NCBI RefSeq assembly: GCF_001611555.1 | Contig: NZ_LSGP01000020.1 | Location: forward strand, 280,001-344,000 | Direction of reading: 5' to 3' | DNA from: Anaerosporomusa subterranea | GTDB lineage: Bacteria > Bacillota > Negativicutes > Sporomusales > Acetonemataceae | DNA: 64,000 bases | Shown here: positions 35,413 through 44,040 of the stretch, in pieces | Layout of the letters: every line of letters starts with the position of its first letter | How positions within the stretch are numbered: position 1 is the first letter of the stretch | The notes under the pieces: generated by a model | Databases searched by the model: none | The model's input: only the letters and a program-made list of their open reading frames with translations | Told to the model about the DNA's origin: nothing | Position numbers and translations under genes: made by a program

Positions 35413-36300
35413 ATGGAAATTCGGCAGCTAAAAACCTTCATTAATATTGTTAAGCTGGGAAACTTCTCACAAGCTGCTCAATTTTTAGGTTATACGCAAT
35501 CCACAGTCACAACACATATTCAACTCCTGGAAAAAGAATTAAATACCCTGCTGTTTGAGCGTTTTGGTCAGCAGATCACCTTGACTGAAGATGGTCAACG
35601 GCTGTATGACTACGCCGAACGAATTGTCAAGCTGGAAGAGGATGCGAAGAATGTATTAAATCGCTCCAGCATCCCCCGCGGTCCGCTGATCATTGGCATG
35701 CCGGAATCATTGTGTGTTTATCGAATGCCAGCCTTATTAAAGGAATACACTTCGCTATATCCTGATGTCGAGCTGAATTTGAAGTTTGGGACTGCTAGCG
35801 ATTTTCGGGCCTTGCTACGAAAGAATGTTATGGATATCGCCATTTTACTAGAACAGTCAGTATCTGATTCTGAGCTTGACAGTACTTTTTTGTGGCCTGA
35901 GCCAATCGTTCTGATCGCTTCACCAGAGCATGCGCTCGCTAAGTCTGATTCGGTAGAACCAATGGATTTAAGCAATCAAATTTTTGTCTTAAGTGAAGCC
36001 AGCAGTAACTATCGGCTTGCATTCGAGAAAATATTAGAAAAAGCTAACGTTCGCGCCAAAACAATTCTCGAAGTGGGGCAAATTCAAGCAATTAAGCAAT
36101 TGGTGCTGCAAAATCTAGGCCTATCTGTGTTGCCGCTGGTGGCGGTGCATAAAGAACTTGTTACCGGTGAACTGGTGGCTTTGCCCTGGCGAGGACCTGA
36201 AATGCAAATTAACGCGTATCTGGTGAAGCACAAGGGGAAATGGGTGAATTATCCGATGCGGGCGTTTATTAAATTGGTTGGGGAAAGATTGATTCGGTAA
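35413..36300 (+). CDS. LysR-family transcriptional regulator
   Basis: A 295-residue LysR-type regulator. The helix-turn-helix is in residues 1-60 (FINIVKLGNFSQAAQFLGYTQSTVTTHIQLLEKEL), and the ligand domain in about 90-290. GAGGACGGTG precedes the start. It is 32 bases upstream of the asparaginase gene in the same direction, so it probably controls that gene or an adjacent amino-acid function. It resembles the minus-strand regulator at 61875-62753 (both use a GYTQS/GYAQS-type recognition helix). Confidence 0.9.
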   Translation: MEIRQLKTFINIVKLGNFSQAAQFLGYTQSTVTTHIQLLEKELNTLLFERFGQQITLTEDGQRLYDYAERIVKLEEDAKNVLNRSSIPRGPLIIGMPESLCVYRMPALLKEYTSLYPDVELNLKFGTASDFRALLRKNVMDIAILLEQSVSDSELDSTFLWPEPIVLIASPEHALAKSDSVEPMDLSNQIFVLSEASSNYRLAFEKILEKANVRAKTILEVGQIQAIKQLVLQNLGLSVLPLVAVHKELVTGELVALPWRGPEMQINAYLVKHKGKWVNYPMRAFIKLVGERLIR

Positions 36301-36332
36301 GTACACGCGAACTGTGAGGAAAGGAGTTCACT

Positions 36333-37319
36333 ATGAACATCGTCATTCTGGCAACCGGAGGAACCATCGCCGGGGTATCCGGCTCAGCGGTTGATACTAC
36401 AAGTTATCAATCCGGCATTGTGCCGATTGATCAGATGCTGCAGGGAGTGGGACCGTTAGAAGGCATTGCGGCGATAACCAGCGAACAGATTGCGCAAGTC
36501 GACAGTTCGGATATGAACCATGACCTCTGGTTGTTACTGGCTAGGAAAGTAAATGGTTTGCTGCGTCAGGCCGATGTTGATGGAGTTGTTATCACTCATG
36601 GTACAGACACGCTGGAGGAAACAGCATATTTCTTAAATCTGGTTGTGAAAAGCGAAAAGCCGGTCGTACTAGTGGGTGCAATGCGCCCAGCTACCGCGCT
36701 CAGCTCTGATGGGCCCTTGAATCTGTATAATGCAGTTGTGCTCGCAGCCAGTCCTGAAGCCCGAGGTAAAGGTGTGCTGGTAGCGCTTAACAACGCGATC
36801 AATTCCAGCCGTGATGTGACCAAGACAAATACTGTGCTTCAGGATACCTTTAAGGCGCCGGAGCTTGGCTATCTCGGTTACCTAATTGATAATCAGCCCA
36901 GCTTCTACCGTGCGCCCACCCGCAGGCACACTGCTGCGTCTGGTTTCGACGTGGCAGATGTCGGCGAATTTCCCCAAGTGGATATTCTCTATGGTCATGT
37001 CGATGATAACGGCAATCTGGCGAGAGCGGCAGTGCGGGACGGTGCCAAGGGCTTGGTGTACGCAGGCGTCGGCAATGGCAATATGTCGGAGAAAATGGAA
37101 AAGGTATTGCAGGAGCTGCAAACCCAGGGGGTCGTCATCGTTCGCAGCACTCGCGTCAGCAACGGTATTGTTACTCGCAACGGGGCGATAAATGATGATG
37201 CCAACCGCTTCGTGGCGGCGGATACCCTGAGTCCGCAAAAGGCGAGGATACTTTTGATGCTGGCGCTGCTCGAAACATGTGATCCATTAAAGATACAAAA
37301 GATGTTTTGGGAATATTAA
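36333..37319 (+). CDS. L-asparaginase
   Basis: A 328-residue asparaginase that hydrolyses asparagine to aspartate and ammonia. Both threonine motifs are present: ILATGGTIAG at residues 4-13, and the VVITHGTDTLEETAYFL segment at about 87-103, with the following GAMRPATALSSDGPLNLYNAV. No signal peptide is visible, which suggests a cytoplasmic enzyme, although homologous type II enzymes are exported. GAAAGGAG precedes the start. Its product aspartate feeds panD (aspartate decarboxylase) lying convergently next door; whether this is functional linkage is unknown. A bidirectional terminator separates them. Confidence 0.92.
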   Translation: MNIVILATGGTIAGVSGSAVDTTSYQSGIVPIDQMLQGVGPLEGIAAITSEQIAQVDSSDMNHDLWLLLARKVNGLLRQADVDGVVITHGTDTLEETAYFLNLVVKSEKPVVLVGAMRPATALSSDGPLNLYNAVVLAASPEARGKGVLVALNNAINSSRDVTKTNTVLQDTFKAPELGYLGYLIDNQPSFYRAPTRRHTAASGFDVADVGEFPQVDILYGHVDDNGNLARAAVRDGAKGLVYAGVGNGNMSEKMEKVLQELQTQGVVIVRSTRVSNGIVTRNGAINDDANRFVAADTLSPQKARILLMLALLETCDPLKIQKMFWEY

Positions 37320-37453
37320 CTGTGACTGGTACGAAGTGATGGCTGATGAACAGTCTGAATCCATGACAAAATGCTCGATCAAGCTACATCGTTCCGTGAT
37401 ATGATGCGAGGATTTGCTTTGCTCAAAATTAGAACATAGAATGACGGAAGTTA

Positions 37454-37492
37454 GAAAAAATCCCGCCGCCTGTGAAGGCGGACGGGATTTTC
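37454..37492. terminator. Bidirectional terminator between asparaginase and panD
   Basis: AAAATCCCG and CGCCT pair with AGGCG and CGGGATTTT around a GTGA loop, flanked by A-run and T-run. It suits both convergent genes. Confidence 0.88.
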
Positions 37493-37534
37493 TACAATAC
37501 ACTGAGAGTATAGTTGAAACACGCTGCCGGGTAA

Positions 37535-37918
37535 TTAAGCAATTTCACCATGCTGTTCTGTTCCACGAAGTTTAATCATCTGGTTTTTCTCATCAACCAT
37601 TACGACTCGCGGTTGATAGATGAGAGCTTCCTCCTGTGTCATCATGGCATAGGTGATGATAATGACTGTATCCCCTGGCTGGACTAAACGGGCAGCCGCA
37701 CCATTTAAACATATTACACCAGAGTCGGCTTCGCCTGCAATCACATAGGTCTCTAGGCGGTTCCCGTTGTTGTTGTCTACCACTTGCACTTTTTCACCTG
37801 GTAAGATGTCGGCAGCCTTAAGCAGAGTTTCATCAATCGTGATGCTGCCCATGTAGTGCAAGTTTGCTTCGGTAACAGTTGCCCGGTGGATCTTTGACTT
37901 AAATACTGTTAAGAACAT
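37535..37918 (-). CDS. panD: Aspartate 1-decarboxylase
   Basis: A 127-residue precursor of the pyruvoyl enzyme that makes beta-alanine from aspartate. The self-cleavage site is Gly24-Ser25 in YMGSITID, and the Lys9/Tyr58-type catalytic surroundings ([15 protein letters not shown]) are normal. The ATG at 37918 lies within the end of panC, a 20-base overlap, and GGAGG is present just upstream inside panC. It is the last gene of the pan group and ends before a shared terminator. Confidence 0.94.
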   Translation of the reverse strand: MFLTVFKSKIHRATVTEANLHYMGSITIDETLLKAADILPGEKVQVVDNNNGNRLETYVIAGEADSGVICLNGAAARLVQPGDTVIIITYAMMTQEEALIYQPRVVMVDEKNQMIKLRGTEQHGEIA

Positions 37919-38768
37919 TCGGCACCTCCAGAAGGGTATTGTCGATGAGACGGGTTTTCCCGATTCGGACGGCAATCGCTAACAGACTGATTGTCTCCAG
38001 ACGCTCACGCCGTTTCAGATCATCCGGATGTACAAGTTCCACATAGTCGATAACAGCCAGCGGCTCCTGCCGGATAAACGCGGCCACTGTAGCTTCAAGC
38101 ATAGCCGTGTCGCGCTCGCCAGTCTCAACCATGCGCCGGGCTTCAGCCAGACTACGGGACAGAACTAGTGCCGCTTGACGTTCTGCAGCTGACAGGTAGG
38201 CGTTGCGGGAACTCATCGCTAGTCCGTCGCTTTCCCGCACGATTGGCAGCACGCGAAGCTGTATATCAAAACAAAGGTCTTGTGTCATTCGTTTGAGAAC
38301 CTGCACCTGTTGAGCATCCTTTTGGCCGAAATAGGCTCTGTCAGGTTGAATAATATTGAACAGACGGCTGACCACCGTCGTAACGCCGCGAAAGTGTCCT
38401 GGCCGCGTCCGCCCGCACAAGCTTTCTGTCAAAGAACCGACAACCTCCACCCAAGTCGCGTTGCCTGGTTTATACATCTCCTCAACTGAGGGGTGAAACA
38501 CTGCGGTTACTCCCGCCTGGGCGGCAAGACGCGCATCTGCCTCGAGATTACGGGGATAAGCGGCTAAATCTTCTTGCGGACCAAATTGCGTAGGATTGAC
38601 AAAAATGCTGGCTACTACAATATCATTTTCTGCCGCGGCTGTCCGCATTAAAGAAAGATGCCCTTCGTGCAAGGCCCCCATCGTGGGAACCAGCCCGATA
38701 CTTTGCCCCTGGCAGCGCGCCTCGCGTAAGAAGCCGCGAAGTTCGGCGATTGTCTCAAAAATTTGCAT
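37899..38768 (-). CDS. panC: Pantoate-beta-alanine ligase
   Basis: A 289-residue pantothenate synthetase that joins pantoate and beta-alanine with ATP. The ATP-binding [16 protein letters not shown] (residues 28-43) and the [35 protein letters not shown] and FGQKDAQQ segments are standard. AGAGGAGTGG precedes the ATG. Its stop overlaps panD by 20 bases. A CAGAG-type repeat fills the 240-bp gap to panB upstream, though all pan genes run in the same direction. Confidence 0.95.
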   Translation of the reverse strand: MQIFETIAELRGFLREARCQGQSIGLVPTMGALHEGHLSLMRTAAAENDIVVASIFVNPTQFGPQEDLAAYPRNLEADARLAAQAGVTAVFHPSVEEMYKPGNATWVEVVGSLTESLCGRTRPGHFRGVTTVVSRLFNIIQPDRAYFGQKDAQQVQVLKRMTQDLCFDIQLRVLPIVRESDGLAMSSRNAYLSAAERQAALVLSRSLAEARRMVETGERDTAMLEATVAAFIRQEPLAVIDYVELVHPDDLKRRERLETISLLAIAVRIGKTRLIDNTLLEVPNVLNSI

Positions 38769-38801
38769 GAATAACCCACTCCTCTATATAAGATAATGCC
38801 A

Positions 38802-38970
38802 AAAAGCGAGGCTGCGTTTTACCGCAGAGTACACAGAGTTCGCAGAGTGGACATAGAGGGTTACGGTATGAGTAAGTTAAAATAGCGTATTATCCTTTAA
38901 TCTGTTAACGTACCCTCAACGGAGCCTCTGCGTACTCTGCGTACTCTGCTTACTCTGCGGTTAACGTGCT
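38802..38970. repeat. CAGAG-type dispersed repeat between panB and panC
   Basis: Starts AAAAAGCGAGGCTGCGTTTTACCG, with CGCAGAGTA, CACAGAGTT, CGCAGAGTG units; the right arm has CCTCTGCGTA, CTCTGCGTA, CTCTGCTTA and CTCTGCGGTTAACGT. The unit number differs between arms, so the stem must be partly slipped. Confidence 0.85.
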
Positions 38971-39008
38971 TCATCCTCCCGTAAGATTGATCTTGGTCTT
39001 TGTTAGCC

Positions 39009-39845
39009 TTAGTAGAGTTTCTCCAGTACCTCATCCGCCAGGGCAAAGCTATGCTCCGGACCGGGGAATTGGCGGGTCTTGACTTCGTCAATATATTCGC
39101 GCACAGCGGCGCTGACCTCTGTATGCAGTGTGCGGTAGGCTTTGACAAACTTGGGTTTGAAGCCAGGCAGCAGACCAAGTACGTCGTGGATCACCAGCAC
39201 CTGGCCATCGCATCCGTTGCCCGCGCCAATGCCAATGGTCGGAATTGCAAGTGTTTGACTAACTTTTGTGGCCAGCGGCGCAGGCACGCATTCTAGAACC
39301 ACCGCGAAGGCGCCTGCTTCTTCCAGGGATCGGGCATCGTCCATCAGGCGCTGCGCGGCAGCAACATCTTTACCTTGCACCTTGAAGCCGCCTAACTGGT
39401 GAACCGATTGGGGAGTAAGTCCAAGGTGGCCTACCACCGGAATGCCTGCTGCTGTCATCGCTTTTACCGCAGGCGCAACTTCTTTGCCGCCTTCCAGCTT
39501 GACAGCCTGAGCGCCAGTTTCTTTTAGAAACCGACCAGCGTTGCGAAGTGCTTCTTCGATTGATACCTGGTAGCTCATAAACGGCATATCGGCAACCACT
39601 AGAGAGTGGCTGGCGCCGCGACAAACGGCTCGGGTATGATGGAGCATATCTTCCATCGTGACAGGTAAAGTTGAATCATAACCCAGCATGGTGTTGCCTA
39701 ATGAGTCACCGACTAATAACATATCCACACCAGCCTCATCCAGCAACCGCGCAAATGCGGCGTCATAGGCTGTCAGCATCGTAATAACCTCACCCTTGGC
39801 CTTTTTCTCCCGAATAGCAGCAGTGTTGATCCGTTTGTTTGACAT
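39009..39845 (-). CDS. panB: 3-methyl-2-oxobutanoate hydroxymethyltransferase
   Basis: A 278-residue ketopantoate synthase that adds a hydroxymethyl group from methylene-tetrahydrofolate to 2-oxoisovalerate. LTAYDAAFARLLDEAGVDMLLVGDSLG, the HTRAV segment, MPFMSY and GIPVVGHLGLTPQS are characteristic. The ATG at 39845 has GGGAGG nine bases upstream; the open frame runs 14 codons further. Both its substrates connect to neighbours in the window: oxoisovalerate from the ilvBN branch and methylene-THF from glycine cleavage. It sits between two copies of the CAGAG repeat. Confidence 0.95.
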   Translation of the reverse strand: MSNKRINTAAIREKKAKGEVITMLTAYDAAFARLLDEAGVDMLLVGDSLGNTMLGYDSTLPVTMEDMLHHTRAVCRGASHSLVVADMPFMSYQVSIEEALRNAGRFLKETGAQAVKLEGGKEVAPAVKAMTAAGIPVVGHLGLTPQSVHQLGGFKVQGKDVAAAQRLMDDARSLEEAGAFAVVLECVPAPLATKVSQTLAIPTIGIGAGNGCDGQVLVIHDVLGLLPGFKPKFVKAYRTLHTEVSAAVREYIDEVKTRQFPGPEHSFALADEVLEKLY

Positions 39846-39880
39846 AACAGTAGCCTCCCTGTTAAATATTTCAAAGTTCA

Positions 39881-40038
39881 AGAGCAAGGCTGCGTTTTAC
39901 CGCAGAGTACGCAGAGTATGCAGAGTATGCAAAGGGTTCACAGAGGATTCGTTGTCTTGATTATAATTATACCGCAACCCTCTGTGTACTCTGTGGTTAA
40001 CGTCCCCGTTTCCCTAAGACCGCCTCAGTGGTTTTTCT
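39881..40038. repeat. CAGAG-type dispersed repeat between panG-like gene and panB
   Basis: Left part AGGCTGCGTTTTACCG then four units (CGCAGAGTA, CGCAGAGTA, TGCAGAGTA, TGCAAAGGG); right part CCCTCTGTGTA, CTCTGTGGTTAACGT, ending CCTCAGTGGTTTTTC. The right end runs into the last codons of the upstream gene. Confidence 0.85.
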
Positions 40039-40897
40039 TATCCGCACTCAACAAGCTGGCAATGGCTTCCCGTTCAGCCACTGGAATACGGTCGCCGGAT
40101 AACTTTAAGGCCTCCTGGCCTAGAATCTGATAGACATTCAAAAAGTCTTGCGGCAAGGCCTTGAGATGTTGCCCCACAGTGGACGCATCACCGCGTATGA
40201 TTGGACCGGTCAAAGCAGCAGATGTTCCCTGTTGGGCCACATTGCGAAGTGTGCCGGCAACGAGCGGAAGCAGGGCTTGCAGCGCCTCTTTGTCTTCGGT
40301 GGTCCAGCGGGCCAGCAGCTTTTCGGCGACATGCAGCAAAGCCACCAGATAATTAGAAGCGATACAAGCAGCAGCATGGTACAAGACTCGCTCTTCTGGC
40401 GGTACCCGCAACAGTTTACCGCCAAGATCAATCGCCAGACGGCTGGCGGCAGCAACCGCCTCCGGATCGCCATCGATCGCAAAGGCGCTGCCTGACAGGT
40501 TTCTTCGCGCTGTTTCAATATCGGCAAAGCTCTGCAGCGGATGCATGGAGCCAACCGAGGTCCCGAACTGACGCGCCGCCGCCAGCGCTTCGCCCGCCAA
40601 AACGCCGCTAGTGTGCAGTAAGACTTGCCCAGACCGCAGTCGCTTGCCGGCAATGAGTTCTTCCAGCACCACAGGCAAGATCCGGTCAGATACGGTGATG
40701 AGTATAATGTCACCCTGAGCAGCAGCTTCCACGTTGTCGAAGTAAGCAGGAATACTAGTTGCCTCTGAAAATGCCACAGCTGTTTCTCTATGGCCGGCGG
40801 TTATAGCTGTCAATGGATAGCCATAGTCTCTGGCAAGACAAGCTAGCGCGGAGCCTAATCGCCCTACCCCCAGAATTACGATAGCTGGCTTTTGCAC
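40025..40897 (-). CDS. panG: Rossmann/DUF2520 protein, probable PanG-type ketopantoate reductase
   Basis: A 290-residue protein with an N-terminal NAD(P)-binding Rossmann fold (IVILGVGRLGSALACLARDYG) and a C-terminal DUF2520 helical domain (ACIASNYLVALLHVAEKLL; GPIIRGDASTVGQHLKAL). It starts with GTG after GGAGG at 40897. The cluster holds panB, panC and panD but no classical panE, and proteins of this architecture have been reported as the PanG ketopantoate reductases. I therefore infer reduction of ketopantoate to pantoate. A terminator-like hairpin lies directly ahead of its ribosome site. The symbol is given by context and should be treated as tentative. Confidence 0.7.
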   Translation of the reverse strand: MQKPAIVILGVGRLGSALACLARDYGYPLTAITAGHRETAVAFSEATSIPAYFDNVEAAAQGDIILITVSDRILPVVLEELIAGKRLRSGQVLLHTSGVLAGEALAAARQFGTSVGSMHPLQSFADIETARRNLSGSAFAIDGDPEAVAAASRLAIDLGGKLLRVPPEERVLYHAAACIASNYLVALLHVAEKLLARWTTEDKEALQALLPLVAGTLRNVAQQGTSAALTGPIIRGDASTVGQHLKALPQDFLNVYQILGQEALKLSGDRIPVAEREAIASLLSADKKNH

Positions 40898-40911
40898 TGT
40901 ACAACCTCCTT

Positions 40912-40951
40912 TAAAACGAAAACGCCTTTCTGGCCGAAGCCGAAAGGCGTT
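40912..40951 (-). terminator. Terminator or attenuator ahead of the panG-like gene
   Basis: On the minus strand AACGCCTTTC and GAAAGGCGTT (40942-40951 and 40921-40930) pair over ten bases with inner GGC/GCC, followed by TTTTCGTTTT, and then directly the AGGAGG of the next gene. It either ends the structured upstream RNA or acts as an attenuator of the pan genes. Confidence 0.75.
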
Positions 40952-41235
40952 GAAAACAAGACAAAGCAGAGCTATCCGCATTATCGTACGTTTTCTGAAC
41001 CCTTCCGTCTCGGTCTAGTTAAGATCCAAGCGGTCGATTCAAATGACAATTCAGTTTTGCGATCAAGCTATAAGACGAAAGACCGTGCAGCTCCATAGGA
41101 TGCCGCCATATCTTTGCCCGATGACCAAGCCGTTCTAAGGATCCCATCTTCTACTAAGTGGGATTGAAGAACGGCTAAGTCCCTGGATAAGTGCGACTAG
41201 GACTCAGATGATGTAAAAGCTCCATCTGAGTCAAG
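40952..41235 (-). ncRNA. Structured leader or small RNA upstream of the pan genes
   Basis: On the minus strand this region has a GACTCAGATG/CATCTGAGTC hairpin (41201-41231), then CTAGTCGCACTTATCCAG, a long AGCCGTTCT/AGAACGGCT hairpin with an inner ATCCCA/TGGGAT (about 41128-41178), then GGTCATCGGGCAAAGA, and further stems down to the terminator at 40912-40951. It shares several motifs with 56096-56205. It may be a regulatory leader for pan genes, an independent RNA, or a dispersed element. Confidence 0.5.
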
Positions 41236-41411
41236 TCTTCTTTATTCTGGATTGATAATAGCACAGACTTAGATGGCTTGCAAGCGCAACAATTTTCGAC
41301 AAAATAATGTAAATATTTCAATTTATAAAGGAATACGAAAGAAATGATAGTATTATTATAATAATCCATTTAGGGCTACACTGTCAGGGGTTTCATGGCG
41401 GGAGGGAAGGT

Positions 41412-43814
41412 ATGAGCGGGCAGGACAAGAATCAGACTGAAGCGACGAACTATATCGATAGTGTTTTTTATAAAAGCATACTAGAGCAAGCGCGGGATAT
41501 GATTTTTATTGTTGCTACAAACGGCAGAATTATCGAGGCAAATCATGCAGCCGTAAACGCCTACGGCTATTCACTTGACGAGCTTCGACAGATGTGTGTC
41601 CACGAATTGCGGTCTCCTGAAATGAGGGGCGCTATTGACTCTCAATTATTAAGAGCCCAACAAGACGGGATTTTGTTTCGCGCAGTTTATTTACGCAAAA
41701 ATGGTGAGCGATTTCCGGCGGAAGTGAGCTCCCGGCGAGTACAGCTTTTAACAGGCGACGCGGTTGTTAGCATCGTTCGCGATATCACAGAAACTGTTGC
41801 AGCCGAAGCAGCTCTTAAAAAAAGTGAGGCTGAATTATGGCTTCGCAATAAAGAAATGGCGGCGACTTACGAGGATCTTATGGTAGCTCACGAAGAGCTT
41901 ACCGCTACTTACGAAGAGCTTACCGCCTCTGAGGAAGAGCTAAGACAGCAATTTGACGAGCTGCTAAGTAGAGACGCAGAGATCCGTAGACAAAATGGCA
42001 TATTGACATCACTTCATGATACAGCGATCGGTCTTATGCATCGACTTGACCCGGAGGAGCTGTTGCAGCAGATAGTCACCGGTGCGGCCGGGCTCGTCGG
42101 TACGCCCCATGGGTTTATTTATCGTTTAGACAAGCATAAGGGCGTTTTTTACCGGAGTCATGGGGTGGGACTCTATGAAACTGATATTGGGCGCGAAATA
42201 CCGGTCACCGAAGGTATCGTCGGTACTGTCTATCAGACAGGTGAGCCGGTAGTGGTAAACGAATATCCGGTTTGGCGAAACCGTTATCAGTCCTCAGCCC
42301 AGTTTGGAGAATTGAACTCAGTACTACAGATACCGCTGAAGTCTAACGGGCAGGTTGTTGGCACAATCGGCCTGGCATATTGTGAAAAGAAGAAAGTTTT
42401 CGGTGCAGACGAAATCGAGATTTTGAGTCAATTTGCCGAACTGGCCTCAATTGCCTTAGACAACGCCCTTTTGAACGCTTCACTGGAGGAAGAGCTGCGG
42501 GAACGCAAGGTTCGAGAACAAGCAATTTGGCGATTGGCCTACTATGACTCCTTAACCGGTCTGCCTAACCGGACCTACTTTCAGGAACGCTTGTCCGCAG
42601 AATTGGACAAAGCGCGCCGGGGTGAGGCAACCGGTGCTATCTTGCATATTGACCTAGATGACTTGAAATTGATTAATGACACGTTGGGGCATGCCTGTGG
42701 CGACGAAATTATCGCGAAGGCAGGCGAATATATTGTGGCCGGGGCCGGAGAAAACGCGTTAGTGGCTAGAGTTGCCGGCGATGAATTTACGATTCTCATA
42801 CTTGGCGAAAGTGACCGTGGAAAGGTTGCCCATATCGCCGATAGCTTGATCAAGCAACTTTGCCGGGAATATGAAATTAGCGAATCTAAAGTTCATATGT
42901 CAGGCAGTATGGGTATCGCCTTTTATCCAGAGGATGGAGATACAGCGGCAGATGTCTTAACAAAGGCAGATTTAGCTCTTTACGAAGCGAAGCGAAGCGG
43001 TAAAAACGCCTGGCGATTCTGTGAAGCAAAATCGCAACTCATTGCTTATGAAAACATGCTACTAAGACGTGACCTGCGTGAAGCGGTCGAGCGTGGCGAG
43101 TTAGCTTTGCACTACCAGCCGCTTGTGGATGCCCAATGCGGCTGTGTAGTCAGCTTTGAGGCGCTTCTGCGCTGGACAAGTTCAACGTATGGAGTGGTGC
43201 CGCCAAGTCGCTTTATCCCATTGGCGGAAGAGAGTGATATGATTCTGGGAATTGGCAAATGGGTGCTCGAGGAATCTTGCCGCTTTATTCACAAGCTTGC
43301 GGCAATGGGCAACGAAGATATTCACGTATCAGTCAACGTTTCGCCACGCCAGCTCGCGGCTGACGACTTTGTCGCCCTTGTCCGCGAAACAATCGACCGC
43401 GAGGGGATCAACCCTAAGCAACTGGAGATCGAAATTACCGAAAATGTTCTGATCACGTCGATGGAAGAGAGTACTCGTAGACTATCAGAACTGCGCGCCA
43501 TTGGTGTGCGCCTTTCGCTTGACGATTTTGGCACTGGCTATAGTTCGCTGACCTATCTTAGAAGTCTGCCGGTGGGAACACTCAAACTCGACAAGTCGTT
43601 TATTGACCAGATCCTGTCTGATGTCAGACAATTACAATTCATTTCCTCGATCATCAATATGGCGCATGTATTGGGATTGGCTGTTGTTGCCGAAGGTGTA
43701 GAAACGGAAGAACAGTTAGAAAAGCTGGTGGAATGCCAGTGCGACTTCATACAAGGTTATGTGTTTAGCCGCCCGGTTACAGAGAAAGAAGCGCTGTTGT
43801 TTTTAGACTGGTGA
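41412..43814 (+). CDS. PAS-GAF-GGDEF-EAL cyclic-di-GMP signalling protein
   Basis: An 800-residue soluble protein with PAS (about 20-130), a coiled coil of repeated EELTATYEELTAS-like heptads (about 140-195), GAF (about 200-350), GGDEF (about 365-530) and EAL (about 545-795). The GGDEF signature reads AGDEF, and I see no RxxD inhibitory site before it. The EAL domain keeps FEALLRW, SVNVSPRQL, EIEITENVL, DDFGTGYSS, the catalytic lysine in LKLDKSF and VAEGVET, so phosphodiesterase activity is likely. GGAGGGAAGG precedes the start. Input ligands are unknown. Confidence 0.93.
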   Translation: MSGQDKNQTEATNYIDSVFYKSILEQARDMIFIVATNGRIIEANHAAVNAYGYSLDELRQMCVHELRSPEMRGAIDSQLLRAQQDGILFRAVYLRKNGERFPAEVSSRRVQLLTGDAVVSIVRDITETVAAEAALKKSEAELWLRNKEMAATYEDLMVAHEELTATYEELTASEEELRQQFDELLSRDAEIRRQNGILTSLHDTAIGLMHRLDPEELLQQIVTGAAGLVGTPHGFIYRLDKHKGVFYRSHGVGLYETDIGREIPVTEGIVGTVYQTGEPVVVNEYPVWRNRYQSSAQFGELNSVLQIPLKSNGQVVGTIGLAYCEKKKVFGADEIEILSQFAELASIALDNALLNASLEEELRERKVREQAIWRLAYYDSLTGLPNRTYFQERLSAELDKARRGEATGAILHIDLDDLKLINDTLGHACGDEIIAKAGEYIVAGAGENALVARVAGDEFTILILGESDRGKVAHIADSLIKQLCREYEISESKVHMSGSMGIAFYPEDGDTAADVLTKADLALYEAKRSGKNAWRFCEAKSQLIAYENMLLRRDLREAVERGELALHYQPLVDAQCGCVVSFEALLRWTSSTYGVVPPSRFIPLAEESDMILGIGKWVLEESCRFIHKLAAMGNEDIHVSVNVSPRQLAADDFVALVRETIDREGINPKQLEIEITENVLITSMEESTRRLSELRAIGVRLSLDDFGTGYSSLTYLRSLPVGTLKLDKSFIDQILSDVRQLQFISSIINMAHVLGLAVVAEGVETEEQLEKLVECQCDFIQGYVFSRPVTEKEALLFLDW

Positions 43815-43855
43815 GAATAGAATACGTTATTACCAAAACGTAAAAGCCTATTAAG

Positions 43856-43981
43856 CAGGCCGTTCAGAAAGGCCGAGATGCTAGGCAGCCCCGCCAGCCC
43901 AGCAGCGACGCATACTAAAGGGTACGCTAGCAAGGGGTTGGCGGGGCTAACAACGCAGATTGGCCTTTATCAACGGTCTGA
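43856..43981. repeat. Stem-rich 125-bp element, copy 2
   Basis: Homologous to 34039-34163. Outer stem CAGGCCGTT/AACGGTCTG, then AGGCC/GGCCT where copy 1 has ACCCA/TGGGT, then AGCCCCGCC/GGCGGGGCT where copy 1 has AGGCCCGCC/GGCGGGCCT. Changes are paired, which supports a conserved folded form. It sits just past the stop of the cyclic-di-GMP gene. Confidence 0.85.
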
Positions 43982-44014
43982 GCTGGCCTATCCTAATAAG
44001 GGTAGGCCAGCTCT
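43981..44014. terminator. Hairpin between convergent genes
   Basis: GAGCTGGCCTA (43981-43991) pairs with TAGGCCAGCTC (44004-44014). It is placed between the convergent GGDEF-EAL and MBL genes, but has no strong T-run. Confidence 0.6.
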
Positions 44015-44040
44015 CTATGTAGGGGGAAAGATAAAACATG

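Noticed and set aside
31400-40038. CAGAG-type arrays considered as CRISPR arrays
   Set aside because: Units of about 9 bases are directly adjacent without spacers of constant length, the arms are inverted, and no cas genes are present.
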